DNA of 64,000 nucleotides from Pseudoalteromonas apostichopi (GCF_030297135.1 NZ_AP028065.1:2294001-2358000), one strand, 5' to 3'; positions 25,826 through 39,490 are shown, counted from the first letter of the stretch. Translations and numbers: made by a program. The notes: generated by a model not told the origin, from the letters alone.

Positions 25826-27430
25826 TTAACTAGTTTTAAACTCAACCTCGACCTTGTTTTCTTCGAGCTTCACTTTGCAAGGTGGATATTGGCGGTTAGT
25901 TAAAAGTACTTTTTCGAAAATATGAATTTCGACGCCGGAGTGTAGTTTTTTATTAACTACTAACTGCGCATCTTCCAGTAAATCATGCAAATGATGCTCT
26001 AAGCTTGATAGCTTTTTCTCAAGAGTTTCAGCTTGCTCGCAATAGTGCATTTGTGTGGCACCAATTTTTGCGAGTAATTGCTTTTTCTTTTCGGCATCTT
26101 TTACTTGATCTGCCTTTTCAATAGCAGTTTGTAAGGTATCAAGTTGCGCATCTGTTTGTGCTAAGTCTTTTAAGCACTGATCTGTTTGCGCGGTTACATC
26201 AGCACCTGAAGCGGCTAAGTTAATCACCATTTTAGCACCCGATTCATTGCCAATTTCGCCAGCAATAATCATTTGTGCATCTAAGATTTCTCCGCCGAAT
26301 AGCTTGCCTTGCGGATTATCTTCTTGGCCTATTTGCAACAGCTTAGTGGCTTTCATCGTACAATGGCTGGCTTGGCGCTCAATGAGAATATTATTGGCTT
26401 CAAGATAGCAGTATTGACCATGTGATAAGTGAATGTCACCTTGGCTGATGATATTACATGATAACTTTTTATCTTCGAGCTGGTGGCCAATCACGCCTTG
26501 TTTTATGGTGATATCGCCAGCCGCTGATAAATGACCAGACTCTACAGTACCCATAACAGTTATATCGCCTTTGGCATTAATACGCATGCCTGGTTCAACG
26601 TTATGAGTCACAATGACGCTGCCTTCAAAGTCTACGTGACCACTTTTTACGTTTACATCGGCAATAGTAAAAATATCATCAACACGCATGCCATTGGCAA
26701 TATCAACAGGGACACCGGCAATGACAGAAATGAGTTCAAGTGGATTATTTTTAGATATTTCGGTACCTTCACCAGCAACTAATGTACTGCTCTCACCTGG
26801 TTTGGCTGGCAGTACATCACCGGTGACAGTAAAGCCTTCTTTACCAGGAGTTGCCGGAATTTGTTTAACTAGTAATACGCCAGGCTCTACGCTCGCTAAT
26901 TTACCAAAGTCACGCATATCGGCAGTGCCATCCTCTCGTAGCTTTGGTTTTTTTAGGCGATCTTTTAAGGTCTCAACTTGTGGTACAAATTTGGATGGTT
27001 GACCATCAATAGGCAAGCGACCTTTAGCTAGCACCCCTTTAGCTACTTCTCCTGCGGGTAATTCAAATTGCTTCTGTAGTAATTGTTCTAAAAAGGTTTG
27101 TTTGTAACCTCGGGCTACCCCAGCTTTGATAAGCTCTTTCTTCGCTTCTTCAAGGCTCATTACTTTACCGCCTTCAGCGACGGTTAGCTCGCCTGTAGCC
27201 AGCATTTTATCATCGCTCAAAGTTACAACTAAGCTTGCATCATGTTTAGAAGCGACCACAAGCATGCGCTCATTAGAGTCACTTTTGAAGAAATTATTGA
27301 TAGCTTCATGATCCACTCTGCATTCACAAAATGGTGACTTTTCTAATGCCTCGATAATAAACGCAGCACTAGGAGGCGAGTTTTCATGAACATCTAATAA
27401 AACGTTGCCGTTGTGAGCGAGCTTAAACAC
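25826..27430 (-). CDS. FapA/DUF342 family protein
   Basis: 534 residues. The central region (about 190-350) has the DUF342 right-handed beta-helix-like repeats (GDITVMGTVESG, GDITIKQGVIGH, GDIHLSHGQY). A coiled coil (about 430-500) and a short beta C-terminus follow. Members of this family include FapA-type flagellar assembly-associated proteins in Alteromonadales and Vibrio polar-growth-related proteins. No flagellar gene is nearby. It has no signal peptide or membrane segment, so it is likely cytoplasmic. Function is unassigned beyond the family. Confidence 0.8.
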   Translation of the reverse strand: MFKLAHNGNVLLDVHENSPPSAAFIIEALEKSPFCECRVDHEAINNFFKSDSNERMLVVASKHDASLVVTLSDDKMLATGELTVAEGGKVMSLEEAKKELIKAGVARGYKQTFLEQLLQKQFELPAGEVAKGVLAKGRLPIDGQPSKFVPQVETLKDRLKKPKLREDGTADMRDFGKLASVEPGVLLVKQIPATPGKEGFTVTGDVLPAKPGESSTLVAGEGTEISKNNPLELISVIAGVPVDIANGMRVDDIFTIADVNVKSGHVDFEGSVIVTHNVEPGMRINAKGDITVMGTVESGHLSAAGDITIKQGVIGHQLEDKKLSCNIISQGDIHLSHGQYCYLEANNILIERQASHCTMKATKLLQIGQEDNPQGKLFGGEILDAQMIIAGEIGNESGAKMVINLAASGADVTAQTDQCLKDLAQTDAQLDTLQTAIEKADQVKDAEKKKQLLAKIGATQMHYCEQAETLEKKLSSLEHHLHDLLEDAQLVVNKKLHSGVEIHIFEKVLLTNRQYPPCKVKLEENKVEVEFKTS

Positions 27431-27546
27431 TTGTAATCCTTTTTTACTACTCTAGCTAAAGGTTTTATTAATTATAACAACAGAGTGCTAGAGAATTGCT
27501 TATGAGTCAAGAATTTCGGATGAGGAAAGTGGTAAGTTTTTCTAAA

Positions 27547-27574
27547 ATAGCGCCAGCAACATTGCGTTGCTGGC
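27547..27574 (-). terminator. Terminator of ridA (minus strand)
   Basis: GCCAGCAAC-GCAAT-GTTGCTGGC hairpin read on the minus strand, followed by GCTATTTTAGAAA. The T-run is moderate. Confidence 0.65.
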
Positions 27575-27583
27575 AAGGAGCTA

Positions 27584-27976
27584 TTAGTTTGTTGACGGAA
27601 GCTCCATGATACCGTCAATCTCAACTTGAACGCCTTTTGGTAACGCACGTACGCCAATTGCTGCGCGAGCAGGGTATGGCTGCTTAAAGTACTGACTCAT
27701 TACTTCGTTAACGATAGCGAAGTTAGATAAGTCAGTTAAAAAGATATTTACTTTCACCATGTCTTGAATTTGACCGCCAGCAGCTTGGCAAACAGCTGTT
27801 AGGTTTTTGAATACTTGGTGGGTTTGTTCAGTAAAATCTTCAGAGATAACTTCCATTGTTTCTGGTACAAGTGGAATTTGACCTGATAAATAAACAGCCG
27901 TGCCTACTTTAACAGCTTGACTATAAGTACCGATAGCAGCAGGTGCATTATCAGTAGAAATAAAAGATTTGTTCAT
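27584..27976 (-). CDS. ridA: RidA family reactive-intermediate deaminase
   Basis: 130 residues. RidA hydrolyses 2-aminoacrylate and related enamine/imine intermediates formed by PLP enzymes such as threonine dehydratase. Landmarks are APAAIGTYSQAV, VYLSGQIPLVPETM, the ligand-binding R in YPARAAIGVRALPKG and the C-terminal VEIDGIM. It lies 11 bases after spoT on the same strand. spoT-ridA linkage is common in gammaproteobacteria outside the enterics. Confidence 0.94.
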   Translation of the reverse strand: MNKSFISTDNAPAAIGTYSQAVKVGTAVYLSGQIPLVPETMEVISEDFTEQTHQVFKNLTAVCQAAGGQIQDMVKVNIFLTDLSNFAIVNEVMSQYFKQPYPARAAIGVRALPKGVQVEIDGIMELPSTN

Positions 27977-27987
27977 GATTATCCTTG

Positions 27988-30093
27988 TTACTTTTTACGA
28001 TAGACTCTTTGCACATCAGGCATAACGCGAATGCGGCGCATAATATTAGCAACATGAACGCGGTTTTTTACCGTGATGCCTAAATCTATCATGTATAAAT
28101 TACTTTCTTTTTCGTCAGTCGCTATCTCAACAATGTTGGCTTGGGTTGAGGCAACAACATTGGTTAATTTAGCTAGCGCACCTTGGTGGTTGATAATCTC
28201 AATACGAAGGGCTGCAATATATTCTTTCTCTGGGTTATCGTCCCATTTTACAACCAGGTATTTTGAGCGCTCTTTTTCCCAACCACGAATATTTTTACAT
28301 TCTTGGCGGTGGACAGTAAGGCCTTTACCTTGGCTAATATAAGCTGTTATAGCGTCGCCAGGCACTGGGCGGCAGCACTTAGAGTAGTTAACCAACATGC
28401 CTTCAGTGCCGATGATGGTTGCTTTTGCTTTTTGCGCTAGGTCATCAAGATCGCCGGCATCAACTTGCATCAAGCGTTTCGCTATCAGCACACTCATTAA
28501 GTTACCAGAACCAATTTCAACTAATAGCTCAAGCACTGTATTTAGTTCATGCTCTTGAAGTACTCGGCGAATGTTTTCATCTGGAATATCATCCAGTTTG
28601 GTTTCACCTAGAGCTGAGTCGAGTAAACGTCTACCGAGCAACATTGCTTCTTCATGCTGCTGACTCTTCAGGTAATTGCGAATACCTAAACGCGCTTTAC
28701 CTGTAACAACAAAGTTTAACCAAGTTGCATTCGGGTGTGCGCCTGAGCTGGTGATGATTTCGACCGTTTGTCCTGTATCAAGAGGCTTGCTCAGAGGGTG
28801 AGGTTTACGATTAACACGTGCACCCACACAAGTATTACCAACATCAGTATGCACTGCGTACGCAAAGTCGACAGCTGTTGCGCCCATAGGGAGCTCAACT
28901 ATACGGCCATCTGGCGTGAATACATAAATCTCTTCAGGGAACAGCTCTGTTTTAACGTTTTCAACAAACTCAAAAGATGAGCCTGCACTTTGTTGAAGTT
29001 CCAATAAGCTTTGCATCCATTGGCGAGCACGCTGCTGTGCTGTATTACCAGCATTATCACCGGCTTTTTTATACATCCAGTGAGCAGCAACCCCTTTGTC
29101 TGCCATGTGATCCATATCGTGGGTACGGATTTGAATCTCTACAGGAATACCATGAGGGCCAACTAGTGAGGTATGAAGTGACTGATAGCCATTAGTTTTT
29201 GGTACTGCAATATAATCTTTAAAACGGGTTTCGATTGGCTTGTAAAGGTTATGAGCAACACCTAATACGCGGTAACAGGTATCCATATTATCAACATTGA
29301 TACGGAATGCGTAGATATCCATTACTTCGTTAAACGACAGCTCTTTATTGAGCATTTTCTTATAAATGCTATATAGGTGTTTTTCACGGCCAGATATAGT
29401 CGCTTCGATGCCAGATTCTTCTAAGCGCGCTTCAATTTCAGTTTTAATATTACTGATAACTTCTTTTCGGTTACCACGTGCTTTGACGACTTCTGATCTC
29501 AATGCGCGATGACGCATAGGGTAAAGGGCTTGAAAACCTAAATCTTCTAATTCATTTTTAATATCATGAATACCTAGGCGGTTCGCAATTGGTGCATAAA
29601 TCTCTAGCGTTTCACGGGCAATTCGGCGGCGTTTATCTGGACGCAGCGCGCCTAAGGTGCGCATGTTATGGGTTCTATCAGCCAGTTTTATTAAGATCAC
29701 GCGAATATCTTGGGTCATCGCCATGATCATTTTTCGATAGTTTTCGGCTTGGAATTCTTTTTTATCTTTAAAGCTAAGTTTATCTAGCTTACTCACCCCT
29801 TCAACAAGCTCAGCAACTGTGTCGCCAAAAATTTCAGCTAAGTCTTGTTGGCTAAAGTCGGTGTCTTCAATCACGTCATGCATCAGGGCAGCCATCAGCG
29901 TTTCGTGATCTAGGTGCATGCCAGCGAGTACTTGTGTCACTTCGACAGGGTGGGTGATATAAGGCTCGCCACTTGAGCGAGTTTGGCCTTCGTGGGCTTC
30001 GCGAGCTACCACGTATGCTTTTTGTACCAGCTCAATCTCTGCTGGTGGTAAGTATTCGGATATTTTCTTTTTGAGGCCTTCGAATAGATACAA
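27988..30093 (-). CDS. spoT: Bifunctional (p)ppGpp synthetase/hydrolase SpoT
   Basis: Long RSH protein controlling the stringent response. From a TTG start at 30093 (MYLFEGLKKKISEYL) it is 701 residues, matching E. coli SpoT (702), and GGAG sits 6 bases upstream. GTG at 30099 is too close to that site, and the frame further upstream is unsupported. The hydrolase HD motif is LMHDVIEDT. The synthetase domain has the FKDYIAVPKTNGYQSLHTS signature. TGS (about 390-450) and C-terminal ACT domains follow. The synthetase acidic motif region could not be judged by eye. It is co-directional with rpoZ and gmk. Confidence 0.95.
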   Translation of the reverse strand: MYLFEGLKKKISEYLPPAEIELVQKAYVVAREAHEGQTRSSGEPYITHPVEVTQVLAGMHLDHETLMAALMHDVIEDTDFSQQDLAEIFGDTVAELVEGVSKLDKLSFKDKKEFQAENYRKMIMAMTQDIRVILIKLADRTHNMRTLGALRPDKRRRIARETLEIYAPIANRLGIHDIKNELEDLGFQALYPMRHRALRSEVVKARGNRKEVISNIKTEIEARLEESGIEATISGREKHLYSIYKKMLNKELSFNEVMDIYAFRINVDNMDTCYRVLGVAHNLYKPIETRFKDYIAVPKTNGYQSLHTSLVGPHGIPVEIQIRTHDMDHMADKGVAAHWMYKKAGDNAGNTAQQRARQWMQSLLELQQSAGSSFEFVENVKTELFPEEIYVFTPDGRIVELPMGATAVDFAYAVHTDVGNTCVGARVNRKPHPLSKPLDTGQTVEIITSSGAHPNATWLNFVVTGKARLGIRNYLKSQQHEEAMLLGRRLLDSALGETKLDDIPDENIRRVLQEHELNTVLELLVEIGSGNLMSVLIAKRLMQVDAGDLDDLAQKAKATIIGTEGMLVNYSKCCRPVPGDAITAYISQGKGLTVHRQECKNIRGWEKERSKYLVVKWDDNPEKEYIAALRIEIINHQGALAKLTNVVASTQANIVEIATDEKESNLYMIDLGITVKNRVHVANIMRRIRVMPDVQRVYRKK

Positions 30094-30223
30094 AGTCACA
30101 CTCCAATGCGCAAATGAAGTAAATCGGTAACGGTATGAATAGAATATACGATGAAAAGAAGGGCTTGCCAACGGCTAGTGTAGAAATACTAGCCGTATAG
30201 CTAAATCAAAGCGGGGAGCTTGA

Positions 30224-30499
30224 TTACTGGTTGCCACCTACGATAGCAGCCACAGCAGCCATTTCTGCTGCTTCTTGATGTTGTTGTTCTTCACGATCAA
30301 TTAAGTCCATAGAAGAGCTATCAACTAGCCCTTTCTCAATTTCACGTAAAGCAATAACCGTTGGTTTGTCATTTTCAGCATCAACGAGTGGATCTTTACC
30401 ACCAACCGCGATTTGGCGGGCACGACGAGCCGCAACTAAAATTAAGTCAAAACGATTACCAATTGCATCTACTGCATCTTCAACAGTTACGCGAGCCAT
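30224..30499 (-). CDS. rpoZ: RNA polymerase omega subunit
   Basis: 91 residues (E. coli 91) with MARVTVEDAVDAIGNRFDLI and ALREIEKGLVD. Omega aids assembly of the beta' subunit and forms part of the ppGpp binding site on RNA polymerase, so co-transcription with spoT is meaningful. The gmk-rpoZ-spoT order is conserved. Confidence 0.97.
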   Translation of the reverse strand: MARVTVEDAVDAIGNRFDLILVAARRARQIAVGGKDPLVDAENDKPTVIALREIEKGLVDSSSMDLIDREEQQHQEAAEMAAVAAIVGGNQ

Positions 30500-30600
30500 C
30501 TCAGCACTCCAAATAAATTCTTAAGCAAAGGCGTAGTTTACTGTACCAAGTTAAATTCGCCAATAGCTTGTGGTTAATTTTTATCTTATTCTTAAAAGTA

Positions 30601-31221
30601 TTATTTAAGTAAGTTCTCTAATAACGCCTGATGGCGCAAAGTTTGGCTTTTTAACGATAAACGTTTAGCCATGACAATGGTTTCGATTTCAGCAAGCGCA
30701 GTATCAAAGTCATCGTTCACAACAACATAGTCATACTCATTATAGTGTGATGTTTCTGATTGTGCTTTCGCCATTCTTCCTGCGATTACCTCAGCAGAGT
30801 CTTGACCACGGTTATTTAAACGTGATTCTAGTTCTTCTTTTGATGGTGGAAGTATGAAGATAGTCTCAACATCATCTACTAATTTACGAATTTGCTGAGC
30901 ACCTTGCCAATCAATATCTAAAAATACATCAATACCTGCAGCAAGTTGGCTTTCGATTGCTTGCTTAGACGTACCATAGTAGTTATCAAAAACTTGCGCC
31001 CATTCAAAAAAGTCATTTTTCTCAATTAGCGCTTTGAAGTCATCCACAGAAACAAAATGATAGTGCACACCGTTTTCTTCACCCGGACGAGGTGAGCGAG
31101 TGGTGTGCGAAACCGATACTTTCATATCGCCGTGTTTCTTTAATAAAGCACCAATTAAGCTTGATTTACCAGCCCCTGATGGAGCTGACAAGATAAATAA
31201 ATTTCCGCGAGTTTGCGCCAT
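30601..31221 (-). CDS. gmk: Guanylate kinase
   Basis: ATP-dependent phosphorylation of GMP to GDP, 206 residues (E. coli 207). The P-loop is LSAPSGAGKSSLIG at about 9-22. The GMP-binding segment VSHTTRSPRPGEENG is followed by GVHYHFVS and the LID region NNRGQDS. It is upstream of rpoZ on the same strand and starts its own transcription unit 168 bases after yicC, with a terminator in between. Confidence 0.97.
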   Translation of the reverse strand: MAQTRGNLFILSAPSGAGKSSLIGALLKKHGDMKVSVSHTTRSPRPGEENGVHYHFVSVDDFKALIEKNDFFEWAQVFDNYYGTSKQAIESQLAAGIDVFLDIDWQGAQQIRKLVDDVETIFILPPSKEELESRLNNRGQDSAEVIAGRMAKAQSETSHYNEYDYVVVNDDFDTALAEIETIVMAKRLSLKSQTLRHQALLENLLK

Positions 31222-31340
31222 GATTTGTCTCTAATAAAAAATAAACAGGCTCGGACTATCACTAATCCAAGCCTTTAATTCATCTATTGTACTTTATTTC
31301 GCTAAAAGTGCTCAAGTTTGCCTGCTTTTAGCCTCATGAA

Positions 31341-31370
31341 AAAAAAGACCCAGCAGGTGCTGGGTCTTAT
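31341..31370 (-). terminator. Terminator of yicC (minus strand)
   Basis: AAGACCCAGCA-CC-TGCTGGGTCTT on the minus strand, followed by a run of T. Eleven paired bases with a tight loop. Confidence 0.9.
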
Positions 31371-31389
31371 AAAAAGCTATATCACGCGT

Positions 31390-32250
31390 TTATTCTATAT
31401 TCTGAATTTGTTCGCGCATCTGCTCAATTAACACTTTTAGCTCTACTGCAGCGTTAGTGATGTCACTGTTGATAGATTTTGATGCTAACGTGTTTGCTTC
31501 ACGGTTAAACTCTTGCATCATGAAATCAAGACGTCGACCACATGCGCCGCCTTTAGTTAAGATTTTTTTGGTTTCTTTAACATGCGACTTTAATCGGTCA
31601 AGTTCTTCAGCAACATCTTGTTTTTGTGCAAGGTAAATAAGTTCTTGCTCAAGGCGAGATTCGTCGATGTCTGTTTTTAGTTCTTCAAGCTTTAGGTTTA
31701 GTTTTTCACGTTGCCATTTAGCGATTTCTGGTAAGTGGCTTTCAACAATAGCAACCTGCTCTAAAATTGCATCAAGGCGAGTCGCAATCATTTCTTGTAA
31801 GTTCGCACCTTCATCGCCGCGAGCTTGTTTGAAATCTTCAATGACTTCATCGAACCCAGCAATCAGTGCTGTATTTACGCTATCCATATCTAGCTCTTCG
31901 GCTTCCATAACGCCAGGCCAACGTAAAATATCAACAGGGTTGATGTCACCGTTACTTTGGCTTTGCACCCATTGTGCGCTTTTAATTAATTGCTCTGCGA
32001 GTGATTCGTTAATCGTTAACTCACCAACATGCGCTGGATTTGCAGCAAACTTTAAGAAAACTTCAACTTTACCGCGCTGTAAATGTTTACGTAAACGCTC
32101 TCGAATAACTGGCTCCATGCCACGAAATTGCTCAGGTGCGCGGATAAAAGTCTCAAGGTAACGTTGGTTAACTGAACGAATTTCCCAAGTGCCAGTGCCC
32201 CATTCGCCTTTAATTTCGCGGCGCGCATAAGCTGTCATGCTGTGGATCAT
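31390..32250 (-). CDS. yicC: YicC/YloC family endoribonuclease
   Basis: 286 residues (E. coli YicC 287). It starts with MIHSMTAYARREI and has GTWEIRSVNQRYLE plus the C-terminal block RLDFMMQEFNREANTLASK. YicC proteins form toroidal assemblies and have been reported as endoribonucleases. It is divergent from rph, as in E. coli, and a terminator separates it from gmk. Confidence 0.94.
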   Translation of the reverse strand: MIHSMTAYARREIKGEWGTGTWEIRSVNQRYLETFIRAPEQFRGMEPVIRERLRKHLQRGKVEVFLKFAANPAHVGELTINESLAEQLIKSAQWVQSQSNGDINPVDILRWPGVMEAEELDMDSVNTALIAGFDEVIEDFKQARGDEGANLQEMIATRLDAILEQVAIVESHLPEIAKWQREKLNLKLEELKTDIDESRLEQELIYLAQKQDVAEELDRLKSHVKETKKILTKGGACGRRLDFMMQEFNREANTLASKSINSDITNAAVELKVLIEQMREQIQNIE

Positions 32251-32431
32251 GGATGATTTCCTAGTGTTATTGAATTTACAAAGTTGACTGATTATACCGA
32301 ATCAGCTTTTAACCTCTAGCGTAAATTTTCTGAAATGTGTTTTTCTGATGTAGTTAATTATGTAAATGAACATGGCATCTAGCACCACATCGACTTATAA
32401 TGTGGCAAATTCAGAATTAAGGGGATCGTTA

Positions 32432-33145
32432 ATGCGTCCAAGCGAAAGAACACCTAACCAAATTAGACCGGTTACATTTACACGTAATTACACTATGCAT
32501 GCTGAAGGTTCAGTATTAGTAGAGTTTGGAAACACTAAAGTTTTGTGTACAGCAACTGTTGAAGCAGGTGTACCACGCTTTATGAAAGGCCAAGGTAAAG
32601 GTTGGGTTACGGCTGAATACGGTATGTTACCTCGTTCAACACATACTCGTAATGGTCGTGAGGCAGCGCGCGGTAAGCAGGGCGGTCGTACTATGGAAAT
32701 TCAACGCTTAATCGCACGTGCACTGCGTGCAGCGGTTGACTTAAAAGCGTTAGGCGAAAATACCATTACTATCGATTGTGATGTGATTCAAGCTGATGGT
32801 GGTACGCGCACAGCATCAATCAGTGGCGCGTGCGTTGCATTAGTTGATGCGCTAACTTATATGCGTAGTAAAGGTATGATCAATTCAAACCCACTTAAGC
32901 ATATGATTGCTGCAATCTCTGTAGGTGTATATAAAGGCCAGCCAATTAGTGACCTTGAGTATCTAGAAGATTCTGAAGCCGAAACAGATATGAACGTGAT
33001 TTTGACTGAAACTGGCAAAATCATCGAAATCCAAGGTACAGCTGAAGGCGAACCTTTCTCATTCGAGGAACTAGATGAGCTACTTACATTAGCTAAGCAC
33101 TCAATTCGTGAAATTATCGACGTTCAAAAGCAAGCATTAGCATAA
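32432..33145 (+). CDS. rph: Ribonuclease PH
   Basis: Phosphorolytic 3'-5' exoribonuclease that trims tRNA 3' ends, 237 residues from ATG 32432 (MRPSERTPNQIRPV; E. coli 238) with AAGGGG 7 bases upstream. The longer frame from 32366 is unlikely. Catalytic features include YGMLPRSTHTRN and RTASISGACVAL. It is the upstream member of the conserved rph-pyrE operon, with pyrE starting 22 bases after its stop. Confidence 0.96.
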   Translation: MRPSERTPNQIRPVTFTRNYTMHAEGSVLVEFGNTKVLCTATVEAGVPRFMKGQGKGWVTAEYGMLPRSTHTRNGREAARGKQGGRTMEIQRLIARALRAAVDLKALGENTITIDCDVIQADGGTRTASISGACVALVDALTYMRSKGMINSNPLKHMIAAISVGVYKGQPISDLEYLEDSEAETDMNVILTETGKIIEIQGTAEGEPFSFEELDELLTLAKHSIREIIDVQKQALA

Positions 33146-33167
33146 TAAAGAAGTAGGTTTATTAGTT

Positions 33168-33812
33168 ATGAAAGATTATCAAAAAGAGTTTATTGAATTC
33201 GCACTTGAAAAGCAGGTGCTTAAGTTTGGTGAGTTTACTTTAAAGTCTGGTCGCACTAGTCCTTATTTCTTCAACGCTGGTTTATTTAATACAGGTCGTG
33301 ACCTTGCACGTTTAGGTCGCTTCTATGCAGCTGCACTTGAAGATGCAGGTATTGATTACGATGTGTTATTTGGCCCTGCTTATAAAGGTATTCCAATTGC
33401 GACGACTACAGCCGTGGCTTTAGCTGATCACCACGACAAAGATGTACCTTACTGTTTCAACCGTAAAGAGAAAAAAGCACACGGTGAAGGTGGCACATTA
33501 GTAGGTTCTGAACTTAAAGGTAAGATCATGTTAGTCGATGATGTGATCACTGCGGGTACAGCTATTCGTGAGTCTATGGAAATTATTGCAGATAATGGTG
33601 CAGACTTAAGTGGTGTTTTAATTGCACTTGACCGTCAAGAGAAAGGTAAAGCTGAGTTATCTGCTATTCAAGAAGTAGAGCGTGACTTCGGCACTAAAGT
33701 TATCTCGATTGTAAAACTAGCTGACTTAATTAGTTACCTAGAAGCGAAAGGCACAATGGATGAGCATTTAGCCGCAGTAAAAGCATACCGTGATCAATAC
33801 GGCATTGCATAA
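33168..33812 (+). CDS. pyrE: Orotate phosphoribosyltransferase
   Basis: Converts orotate and PRPP to OMP in pyrimidine synthesis, 214 residues (E. coli 213). The N-terminus has the LKFGEFTLKSGRTSPYFFN signature, the PRPP loop is IMLVDDVITAGTAIRE, and FNRKEKKAHGEGG holds the catalytic lysines. In E. coli, rph-pyrE is controlled by an attenuator between the genes. Here only 22 bases separate them, with no room for that hairpin, so any UTP control must work differently. Confidence 0.97.
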   Translation: MKDYQKEFIEFALEKQVLKFGEFTLKSGRTSPYFFNAGLFNTGRDLARLGRFYAAALEDAGIDYDVLFGPAYKGIPIATTTAVALADHHDKDVPYCFNRKEKKAHGEGGTLVGSELKGKIMLVDDVITAGTAIRESMEIIADNGADLSGVLIALDRQEKGKAELSAIQEVERDFGTKVISIVKLADLISYLEAKGTMDEHLAAVKAYRDQYGIA

Positions 33813-33835
33813 CAGCTAAAAATGCAAACTATATA

Positions 33836-33866
33836 AAAAGCCCTGCTATGTTGCTGGGCTTTTTTG
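33836..33866 (+). terminator. rph-pyrE terminator
   Basis: AAAAGCCC and GGGCTTTT arms, extended by GC pairs, around a TATGTT-type loop, followed by TTTTGTTTTT. Confidence 0.85.
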
Positions 33867-34003
33867 TTTTTGGACATTTGTGCTTTTATAGCCTTAAATA
33901 CGGCTAAAAAGTTACTGAAGCGTTAATAAAGTTTCTCTTTTGTGCTGTTTAGATTAAAAAGAACTCAAAAGGTAGTTTTTTTAAAGTTTTCTCAAAAAAG
34001 TGC

Positions 34004-34031
34004 TTGCGTTAATTCGCCGTATCCCTATAAT
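34004..34031 (+). promoter_or_regulatory. rRNA operon promoter P1
   Basis: TTGCGT (34004) and TATAAT (34026) are 16 bases apart, followed by GCGCATCCACCGACACGG, which closely follows the GC-rich discriminator of E. coli rrn P1 promoters. A/T-tracts just upstream are suitable as an UP element. Confidence 0.85.
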
Positions 34032-34138
34032 GCGCATCCACCGACACGGCGGACTGCTTACAAAAAAGCAAAACGACGAGTTGGTTGAGTCAAGTAAAAC
34101 TGAGTTTTGAAAAAATAAACTTTTCTCAAAATTAAGTG

Positions 34139-34166
34139 TTGACAAAAATAACGGCTTGCGTAGAAT
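34139..34166 (+). promoter_or_regulatory. rRNA operon promoter P2
   Basis: TTGACA (34139) and TAGAAT (34161) are 16 bases apart, followed by GCACAGCCC, the position and form of an rrn P2 promoter about 130 bases after P1. Confidence 0.85.
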
Positions 34167-34421
34167 GCACAGCCCTTGAGACGCGAAAGTATCTCAAACG
34201 TTCTTTAACAATATAAAGCAATCATCTGTGTGGGCACTCGTACAGATTGAGTTCTAACAGCAGATTCTAGTTCGCTAGATGACGCAAACAAATTTAGAGT
34301 CTCAATTGAACTGAGTGACCAACGGAAACAAGTTTACTTGTTTCAGCACAGTCAATTCGATATCGAAAGATATCAAAATTCAGAATTCATTGAGCATGTC
34401 CTTCGGGACAGAAAAAACTTT
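34167..34421 (+). ncRNA. rRNA leader with boxA and RNase III stem
   Basis: The leader transcript holds a boxA-like GTTCTTTAACAAT (about 34199-34212) for antitermination. The left arm of the 16S processing stem (34219-34238) pairs with 35988-36007 over 20 positions with one G-U pair. Leader hairpins include GATATC-GAAA-GATATC and TGTCC-TTCG-GGACA. Confidence 0.75.
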
Positions 34422-35962
<1,541 letters not shown>

Positions 35963-36239
35963 TACGATTTAGAACTTATTTGTTCGTAGTGTCCACACAG
36001 ATGATTGTTAGTTAGCTAAACCACTTGGTTTAACTAATTAATATGCTCTTTAAAAATTTGGAAAGCTGATATTAAAATTCTTATAGATATTCGTATCTAT
36101 AAAGAGTTTTCAAAAGTAAAAATATGCCATTAATCGAAAGATTAATTGGTATCTACTTTAGTATTCTCATCATTATTTGATGAATTAACTTCTGGCGAAG
36201 TTAACAGCTGTCACTAACAAAGACCCGTTTGGGTTGTAT
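35963..36239 (+). other. 16S-23S internal transcribed spacer without tRNA
   Basis: 277 bases. It contains the right arm of the 16S RNase III stem (35988-36007), a second boxA TGCTCTTTAAAA at 36044-36055, and the left arm of the 23S stem (GCTGTCA 36207, CGTTTGG 36226), which pairs with 39119-39149. No cloverleaf for tRNA-Ile, tRNA-Ala or tRNA-Glu can be folded. Confidence 0.8.
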
Positions 36240-39122
<2,883 letters not shown>

Positions 39123-39244
39123 ACAACGCCAAACGCGTTTTATGACAGCGTAACAGACAGAAGTTAAGAAACTAAAGTAGACATTTACTTGATATCAGAA
39201 TTCCGAATTTTAGTTGATTGCCAAGGCGATTAACGACCCAAATT

Positions 39245-39362
39245 TGCTTGGTGACAATAGCGTTTTGGACCCACCTGACCCCATGCCGAACTCAGTAGTG
39301 AAACGAAACAGCGCCGATGATAGTGTGGCATTTGCCATGTGAAAGTAGGACATTGCCAGGCT
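39245..39362 (+). rRNA. rrf: 5S ribosomal RNA
   Basis: About 118 bases. The terminal stem is TGCTTGG/CCAGGC. The conserved core is GACCCCATGCCGAACTCAG, followed by GAAAGTAGGACATTGCCAGG. There is a single copy and no distal tRNA follows. End positions are uncertain by a few bases. Confidence 0.92.
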
Positions 39363-39373
39363 CCAAATTAAAG

Positions 39374-39405
39374 AAAGCCCGATTCGAAAGAGTCGGGCTT
39401 TTTTG
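39374..39405 (+). terminator. rRNA operon terminator
   Basis: AAAGCCCGATTC-GAAA-GAGTCGGGCTTT hairpin (one G-T pair) followed by TTTTTG. Confidence 0.92.
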
Positions 39406-39413
39406 CGTTTGGA

Positions 39414-39448
39414 GCTGTCAGCTTTCAGCCGTCAGCCGTCAGCTGAAA
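39414..39448. repeat. Heptamer tandem repeat, five copies
   Basis: Consecutive units GCTGTCA, GCTTTCA, GCCGTCA, GCCGTCA and GCTGAAA, all in 7-base register. Confidence 0.85.
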
Positions 39449-39490
39449 TGTGGGGGTGTTTTTTACAGAGTCTCCCTCAGCAACAAAACC

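Noticed and set aside
35963..36239. Possible tRNA in the 16S-23S spacer
   Set aside because: No acceptor stem with T-loop GGTTCRA and anticodon arm could be assembled. The hairpins seen belong to rRNA processing.
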